A stretch of 64,000 bases of DNA from positions 27,213 to 91,212 of the forward strand of contig CAZHRC010000008.1 of NCBI GenBank assembly GCA_964533865.1, in the 5' to 3' direction. The position numbers were made by a program, and so were the translations under genes. This stretch comes from CAZHRC01 sp964533865 (lineage in GTDB: Bacteria; Bacillota; Clostridia; Tissierellales; Peptoniphilaceae). The notes under the pieces were generated by a model that worked only from the letters and a program-made list of their open reading frames with translations, ran no database searches and was not told where the DNA came from. Positions 61,599 through 64,000 of this stretch are shown here, one piece after another. The first letter of the stretch is position 1. Every line of letters begins with the position of its first letter.

Positions 61599-62492
61599 CT
61601 ACACCTTCTCCGCTATGGTTTCGCCCATAATCCCCGTCGGTTTGACCAACAAGATGACGATCAAGAGCACAAACGCAAAAGCGTCGCGATAGCCCGTCAA
61701 GGAAGGCAATGCCCAAATGAGCATAATTTCAATCATGCCCAGCATAAATCCACCGATCACCGCGCCGGTAATGTTGCCGATGCCGCCGATGACCGCTGCA
61801 ATAAAGCATTTGATCCCTGGAACTGCACCCATAGTTGGCAGTAGGGAAGGGTATTTCACGCTCCACAACATCCCACCGACCGCTGCCAGTGCAGAACCGA
61901 TGAAGAAAGTAAAAGAGATAACCCGATTCACGTCCACACCCATAAGACTGACCGTATCGTAGTCCGAAGACAGGGCGCGCATGGCGATCCCCGTTTTGGT
62001 GTGTTTCAACACGTAGTTTAAGACAAACAATAATACAAATGTGGTGATTGGAATGATAATCGATACGAGATTGACCGATACCGAACCCAATGCAATCACT
62101 TTGTTAAAAACCTGCGGAGTGGGGAAGGCTTTTGGCCTTCCTCCAAAGAGCAACAACGCAAGGTTTTGTAACAGGAAGGATGCACCGACGGCAGAGATCA
62201 ATATGGTGATGCGCTTTGAGCCTCGTAACGGCTTGTAAGCTAAACGTTCTAGGATCATTCCCATGACGCCTATGAGAACCACCGTTCCCACCAAAGACAA
62301 ATACCAGGGAATTGGCAAAGTATTGATGGCGTACAAGGCCACAAATGAGCCCATCATAAATATTTCGCCATGGGCGAAGTTGATTAAACGCAAAATCCCG
62401 TAGACCATAGTATAGCCTATGGCGATCAGCGCGTATAAACTGCCCAGTGATATGGCGTCTGTAAGCTGTTGCAAAAAAACCTGTCCGGTCAT
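61599..62492 (-). CDS. livH: Branched-chain amino acid ABC transporter permease LivH
   Basis: 297 residues, about eight spans. LGSLYALIAIGYTMVYGILRLINFAHGEIFMMG and GIAMRALSSDYDTVSLMGVDVNRVISFTFFIGSALAAVGGML are the LivH signatures. One base separates it from livM. Confidence 0.95.
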   Translation of the reverse strand: MTGQVFLQQLTDAISLGSLYALIAIGYTMVYGILRLINFAHGEIFMMGSFVALYAINTLPIPWYLSLVGTVVLIGVMGMILERLAYKPLRGSKRITILISAVGASFLLQNLALLLFGGRPKAFPTPQVFNKVIALGSVSVNLVSIIIPITTFVLLFVLNYVLKHTKTGIAMRALSSDYDTVSLMGVDVNRVISFTFFIGSALAAVGGMLWSVKYPSLLPTMGAVPGIKCFIAAVIGGIGNITGAVIGGFMLGMIEIMLIWALPSLTGYRDAFAFVLLIVILLVKPTGIMGETIAEKV

Positions 62493-62514
62493 AATGTATC
62501 CTTCCTTAAAGTTC

Positions 62515-63789
62515 TTATTGAGCAGCCGTTCCAGTGTCTTCTGCCGCAGGTTCGACAGTGGTCAAGTAGACAAATGCGCCGTCCTTGACTTGATTGATGA
62601 CCGCTGATTTATTAGCGTCGCCGTTTTCGTCTAAGCTAATGGTTCCCGTTGCGCCGATGTAGTCCTTCGTCACCGCAATCGCATCGCGAATCGCGACGGA
62701 GTCAGCGCTGTTTGCGCGTTTGATCGCGTCAATTACAAACATGTAAGCGTCGTAGCCCAGCGCCGCAAAACCGTCAGCCTCGCGATTGAATTTCGCTTTG
62801 TAGGCTTCCAAGAATTTTTGAGACACGTCATTCAAGGGTTTTTCTGCGGAGAAGTGAGAACTGTACGCCGCCCCTTCCACTGCGCTACCACCGATGGAGA
62901 TAAACTCAGGTGCTTCCCAAGTGTCACCACCTAAAAACGGTGCCGTAATTCCCTTGTCGCGGGCTTGTTTAATCATAAGCGCTCCGTCGCCTGACGCGCT
63001 CGGTGCGAAAATAACATCTGGATTTGCCGATTGAACATTGGTCAATTGGGCGTTAAAGTCCTTATCCCCAGTGTTGAAGTTGGCTTCTGCAACGATGGAT
63101 TTCTCATCGCCAGTCGCTTCGATAAAGGCTTTTTTGAAGTAGTTGGTCAATCCAACCGAATAATCGCTTTGAACGTCAAGAATGATGGCAGCCGTTTTTG
63201 CTTTCAAATCGTTGACCGCATAGTTTGCCATAACCGCACCTTGGAAGGGATCGATAAAGCATACACGGAAATAGTATTCGTTGTTCAAAGTGACCAAAGG
63301 ATTTGTCGGAGAACAGCCCACGGCTGGGACTTCTGCTTCTTTCACCACAGGTCCAGCTGCCATGGAGCTACTGGAGCCGTAAGAACCGATGATTGCGACG
63401 ACTTTTTCACTGTCGACTAAGCGTTGCACCGCATTGGTCGATTCTACTTTTTCCCCTTTATTGTCTAGGGTGACCAATTCAACTTTTTTACCCAAAACTT
63501 CGCCCACTTCTGCGTGAGCCATTTCGATACCGTCAAGGGTCATTTTGCCCCCGGCGGCGTTGGCTCCGGTCAACGGCTCAAATACGCCGATTTTGATCAC
63601 ATCGCCAGCTTTGTTTCCACCCTTTGCCGTACCCGCCAAAGGCGCCTTCTTGTCAACTGTTCCCGTTTGTGTGCCCGTCTCTTGGGTAGGTGCACCACCG
63701 TTTTCTGTAGGCGCTTCCCCTCCACAAGCCGCTAACACAGGTAGTACGAGAGCGACTACCAATAACATAGCAATCCATTTTTTCTTCAT
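62515..63789 (-). CDS. livJ: Branched-chain amino acid-binding lipoprotein LivJ
   Basis: 424-residue periplasmic-binding-type receptor. Lipobox LAAC places the lipidated Cys at residue 22 and anchors it outside the membrane; a Gly/Thr/Pro-rich linker (22-60) follows. IKIGVFEPLTGANAAGGKMTLDGIEMAHAEV, GSYGSSSSMAAGPVVKEAEVPAVGCSPTNP and FDVIFAPSASG-type sequences mark the Leu/Ile/Val-binding fold. First gene of livJHMGF; the real ligand may be another amino acid. Confidence 0.93.
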   Translation of the reverse strand: MKKKWIAMLLVVALVLPVLAACGGEAPTENGGAPTQETGTQTGTVDKKAPLAGTAKGGNKAGDVIKIGVFEPLTGANAAGGKMTLDGIEMAHAEVGEVLGKKVELVTLDNKGEKVESTNAVQRLVDSEKVVAIIGSYGSSSSMAAGPVVKEAEVPAVGCSPTNPLVTLNNEYYFRVCFIDPFQGAVMANYAVNDLKAKTAAIILDVQSDYSVGLTNYFKKAFIEATGDEKSIVAEANFNTGDKDFNAQLTNVQSANPDVIFAPSASGDGALMIKQARDKGITAPFLGGDTWEAPEFISIGGSAVEGAAYSSHFSAEKPLNDVSQKFLEAYKAKFNREADGFAALGYDAYMFVIDAIKRANSADSVAIRDAIAVTKDYIGATGTISLDENGDANKSAVINQVKDGAFVYLTTVEPAAEDTGTAAQ

Positions 63790-63818
63790 ATGTATCCTCC
63801 TTTACGATATATTTATCA

Positions 63819-63847
63819 ATTTTAGCATTTTATGCCTTTTTCGTCAA
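63819..63847 (-). promoter_or_regulatory. liv operon promoter
   Basis: Minus-strand TTGACG (63842-63847), 17 bases, TAAAAT (63819-63824), about 25 bases upstream of the livJ ATG, with AAAGGAGGAT as ribosome site. Confidence 0.8.
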
Positions 63848-63903
63848 TGTATACTGGATCGTCGGAGGCATTTATTGCGATAACACCCCCGATTTTTCGC
63901 ATA

Positions 63904-63929
63904 AAAAAACAGCCCGAAGGCTGTTTTAT
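63904..63929 (-). terminator. Terminator of tuf
   Basis: AAAACAGCC, CGAA loop, GGCTGTTTT, with a T7 tract on the minus strand, seven bases past the tuf stop. It isolates liv from the tuf transcript. Confidence 0.9.
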
Positions 63930-63935
63930 GTGTTT

Positions 63936-64000
63936 TTATGCAAGAATTTTGGTAACAACACCAGATGCTACGGTTCTTCCGCCTTCGCGTACGGCGAAGC
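63936..64000 (-). CDS. tuf: Elongation factor Tu, C-terminal end (cut by window edge)
   Basis: Only the last 21 codons are present: FAVREGGRTVASGVVTKILA and a TAA stop, the conserved C-terminus of EF-Tu. In most bacteria tuf is directly followed by rpsJ; here about nine kilobases of liv and arg genes lie between. Confidence 0.95.
   Translation of the reverse strand, partial: FAVREGGRTVASGVVTKILA

Noticed and set aside
1..64000. tRNA, rRNA, CRISPR, insertion sequences, prophage, attachment sites
   Set aside because: I looked for repeat-spacer arrays, transposase motifs, terminal repeats and tRNA T-loop sequences and found none I could support.

Overview
The window reads as chromosome of an anaerobic, amino-acid-using Gram-positive bacterium of the Clostridia. 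The grounds are the split glycine decarboxylase (gcvPA/gcvPB), a zinc-type S14, the ecfA1-ecfA2-ecfT-truA block, a T-box leader, a NuoE/NuoF/GltD-type soluble flavin/Fe-S complex, and strong AGGAGG ribosome sites with frequent ATGA overlaps. I cannot name the species. I saw no rRNA, tRNA, CRISPR array, insertion sequence or prophage.

Layout. 1-5009 (-): glycine cleavage operon gcvT-gcvH-gcvPA-gcvPB-lpd, with lpd running off the left edge. 5115-6248 (+): Fe-S aldo/keto reductase. 6431-10476 (-): alsT, an M20 amidohydrolase and a YfcC carrier, facing an AraC regulator at 10812-11726 (+). 11812-17655 (-): a three-gene complex of HydC-like, HydB-like and a 1192-residue fusion subunit, proposed here as a Stn-type (Sporomusa-type Nfn) bifurcating transhydrogenase. 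17989-19740 (+): PEPCK/HPr-kinase-like protein. 19798-21478: AEC transporter and HAD phosphatase. 21520-22357 (-): rplM-rpsI. 22559-25933 (-): small secreted protein, three membrane proteins and an ABC ATPase. 26251-28537: DUF5662 protein, UMF1-type MFS protein and a small membrane protein. 28534-31775 (-): ecfA1-ecfA2-ecfT-truA. 31915-38263 (-): aspartokinase, GH3 glycosidase, L,D-transpeptidase, hydratase and a small ORF. 39116-40528 (+): GPH sugar symporter. 40673-54739 (-): the complete S10-spc-alpha ribosomal cluster from rpsJ to rplQ. 55166-58053 (-): argG-argH behind a T-box. 58085-58905 (-): two unknown genes. 59105-63789 (-): livJHMGF. 63936-64000 (-): the end of tuf.

How it fits together. 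Branched-chain amino acid uptake, alanine/glycine symport, peptide or acyl-amino-acid hydrolysis and glycine cleavage suggest growth on amino acids. The Stn-like complex would balance NADH, NADPH and ferredoxin. The translation genes keep their ancestral order on one strand, but the tuf/S10/spc/alpha/ecf/truA/rplM/rpsI series has been opened at three places by metabolic and transport genes, and adk and map are absent between secY and infA. Several terminators and promoters overlap closely, most clearly the argH terminator with the S10 promoter and the lysC terminator with the ecf promoter.
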